From a virus, in IMG/VR virus record IMGVR_UViG_3300012008_000230, positions 5,150 through 25,563 of that record: 20,414 nt of DNA, one strand, 5' to 3'. Below the pieces are notes generated by a model. The model did no database searches and was not told where the DNA came from. It worked only from the letters and a program-made list of their open reading frames with translations. A program made the position numbers and the translations under genes. Shown here one piece after another: positions 19,516-20,414 of the stretch (within the stretch, counting starts at the first letter, position 1; every line of letters begins with the position of its first letter).

Positions 19516-20414
19516 ATGCCGGTCGGATTCCTGCTCAAGAACGCCAAGCTGCTCGCGGACGGACTCGACCTGTCGGCCAACGCGAACGAGGTCAACATGC
19601 AGTACGGGTCCGATGCGCTCGAGGAGACGACCTTCGCCGACGTCGCCGACGGCGGCGGGACGCACATCTTCCAGGCCGGGCTGCTCAAGGGCACGGTCGA
19701 CTACAAGGGCTTCTGGAAGGCCGTGCCCGACACGCTCGCCCACGCGAAGGTCGGGGTCGTCGACGCGCCGCTCTCGATCGGGCCGACCGGCGCGGACGGC
19801 GATCCGATGTTCTTCCTCAAGGCCCTGCGCGGCACGCTCGCCCGCACCGCGAACATCGGGACACTCCTGGGCGTCACCGGACACTTCGATTCGCGCGGTG
19901 CGCCGATCCTGCTCGGCACCGTCATGGCCCGTGGGGTCATCGGCGCCGGCGTCGCGAACCAGTTCCTCGCCTCCACGAACATGAAGGCGACCGCGTACAC
20001 GATGACCAGCACGACCCTCCCGGCGGGCTACTCGGCCCGGCGGGTCACGATCACGCACACCGCGTCCGGCGCGCAGGACACCCTGGGCAGCGCGGCGCTC
20101 GTCGGGACCGACGAGAACGGGGCCGCCCAGACCGAGTCCCTCGCCCTCGTCTCGGGTGGGGTCGCGACCAGCCTCAAGGCATACAAGACCCTCACCGGCT
20201 GCACCACCGCGTCGTGGGTGATCAGCGGCGGCAACGACACGATCACGGTCGGGTTCGCCGACGTCGGCGTGCCGCGGAACCTCGGTGCGGTCTCGGCGAC
20301 CCAGAAGCTCTACGCGATCCTGCACGTGCTCGACATCCCGACCTTGTTCGCGACGCTCGCGTTTCTGCGCCGGCGGGCCGCTGGGTCGCCGCGCTCGTTG
20401 TCGCGCTCCTGGTC
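19516..20414 (+). CDS. Major tail (tube) protein, runs off the window
   Basis: Open from ATG 19516 (GAGGAGG seven bases upstream) to the window end. Begins PVGFLLKNAKLLADGLDLSANANEVNMQYGSDALEETTFAD, with further segments GLLKGTVDYKGFWKAVPDTLA, LSIGPTGADGDPMFFLKALRGTL and RNLGAVSATQKLYAILHVL, the pattern of siphovirus tail-tube proteins. Between about residues 160 and 255 there is an extra beta-rich segment (VTITHTASGAQDTLGSAALVG..., SWVISGGNDTITVGFADVGV), possibly an inserted domain on the tube surface. After ILHVL, the expected GTSPTL-type continuation is not seen in this frame; DIPTLFATLAFLRRRAAG follows instead, so an error near the sequence edge is possible. Confidence 0.8.
   Translation, partial: MPVGFLLKNAKLLADGLDLSANANEVNMQYGSDALEETTFADVADGGGTHIFQAGLLKGTVDYKGFWKAVPDTLAHAKVGVVDAPLSIGPTGADGDPMFFLKALRGTLARTANIGTLLGVTGHFDSRGAPILLGTVMARGVIGAGVANQFLASTNMKATAYTMTSTTLPAGYSARRVTITHTASGAQDTLGSAALVGTDENGAAQTESLALVSGGVATSLKAYKTLTGCTTASWVISGGNDTITVGFADVGVPRNLGAVSATQKLYAILHVLDIPTLFATLAFLRRRAAGSPRSLSRSW

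Overview
The window is a GC-rich stretch of a tailed phage or prophage (Caudoviricetes). Nearly every gene is on the + strand and most neighbours overlap by an ATGA, GTGA or TAATG junction. The cargo is an HK97-type head (large terminase, portal, S49-type protease, coiled-coil-headed major capsid protein) followed by siphovirus-style neck and tail genes. Codon use is strongly G/C-ending, so the host is probably a high-GC bacterium such as an actinobacterial or Chloroflexota-like lineage; no host genes flank the phage genes, so the host cannot be named.

Layout. 1-2961: the 3' end of a probable replication gene carrying 11-bp iteron-like repeats, then a chain of tiny overlapping genes (a LuxR-type helix-turn-helix, small membrane and zinc-knuckle-like proteins), a tRNA-like cloverleaf and a PD-(D/E)XK nuclease-like protein. 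2954-4152: tyrosine integrase and a probable attP region containing the 5' half of a CAU-anticodon tRNA. 4153-6761: RuvC-like resolvase, an HNH endonuclease that seems to have inserted at the ruvC 3' end, a second mini LuxR-type protein and several small unknown proteins. 6758-8898: HNH protein and large terminase with irregular starts, a third mini LuxR-type protein and a small membrane protein. 8913-14977: portal, three unusual probable structural genes including a 21-residue repeat protein, protease and major capsid protein. 15009-17087: five small, mostly beta-rich probable virion proteins. 17084-17506: an endonuclease VII-like gene lodged in the structural operon. 17507-20414: connector, head-closure, HK97 gp10-like, DUF3168-like tail-completion (frameshifted) and major tail protein (cut by the window end).

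How the parts fit. HNH and TerL would cut and package DNA through the portal. The protease matures the capsid, and the connector, closure and completion proteins join head to tail. RuvC would clear branched DNA before packaging, and Int with the tRNA-half site would give lysogeny. Three stand-alone LuxR-type DNA-binding proteins spread through the genome, together with a CTAGACG palindrome, hint at an unrecognised regulatory layer. Several loci show one-base frame problems (HNH/TerL start, DUF3168 gene, possibly the 3' end of the tail gene). These may be programmed frameshifts or assembly errors, and reads would decide.
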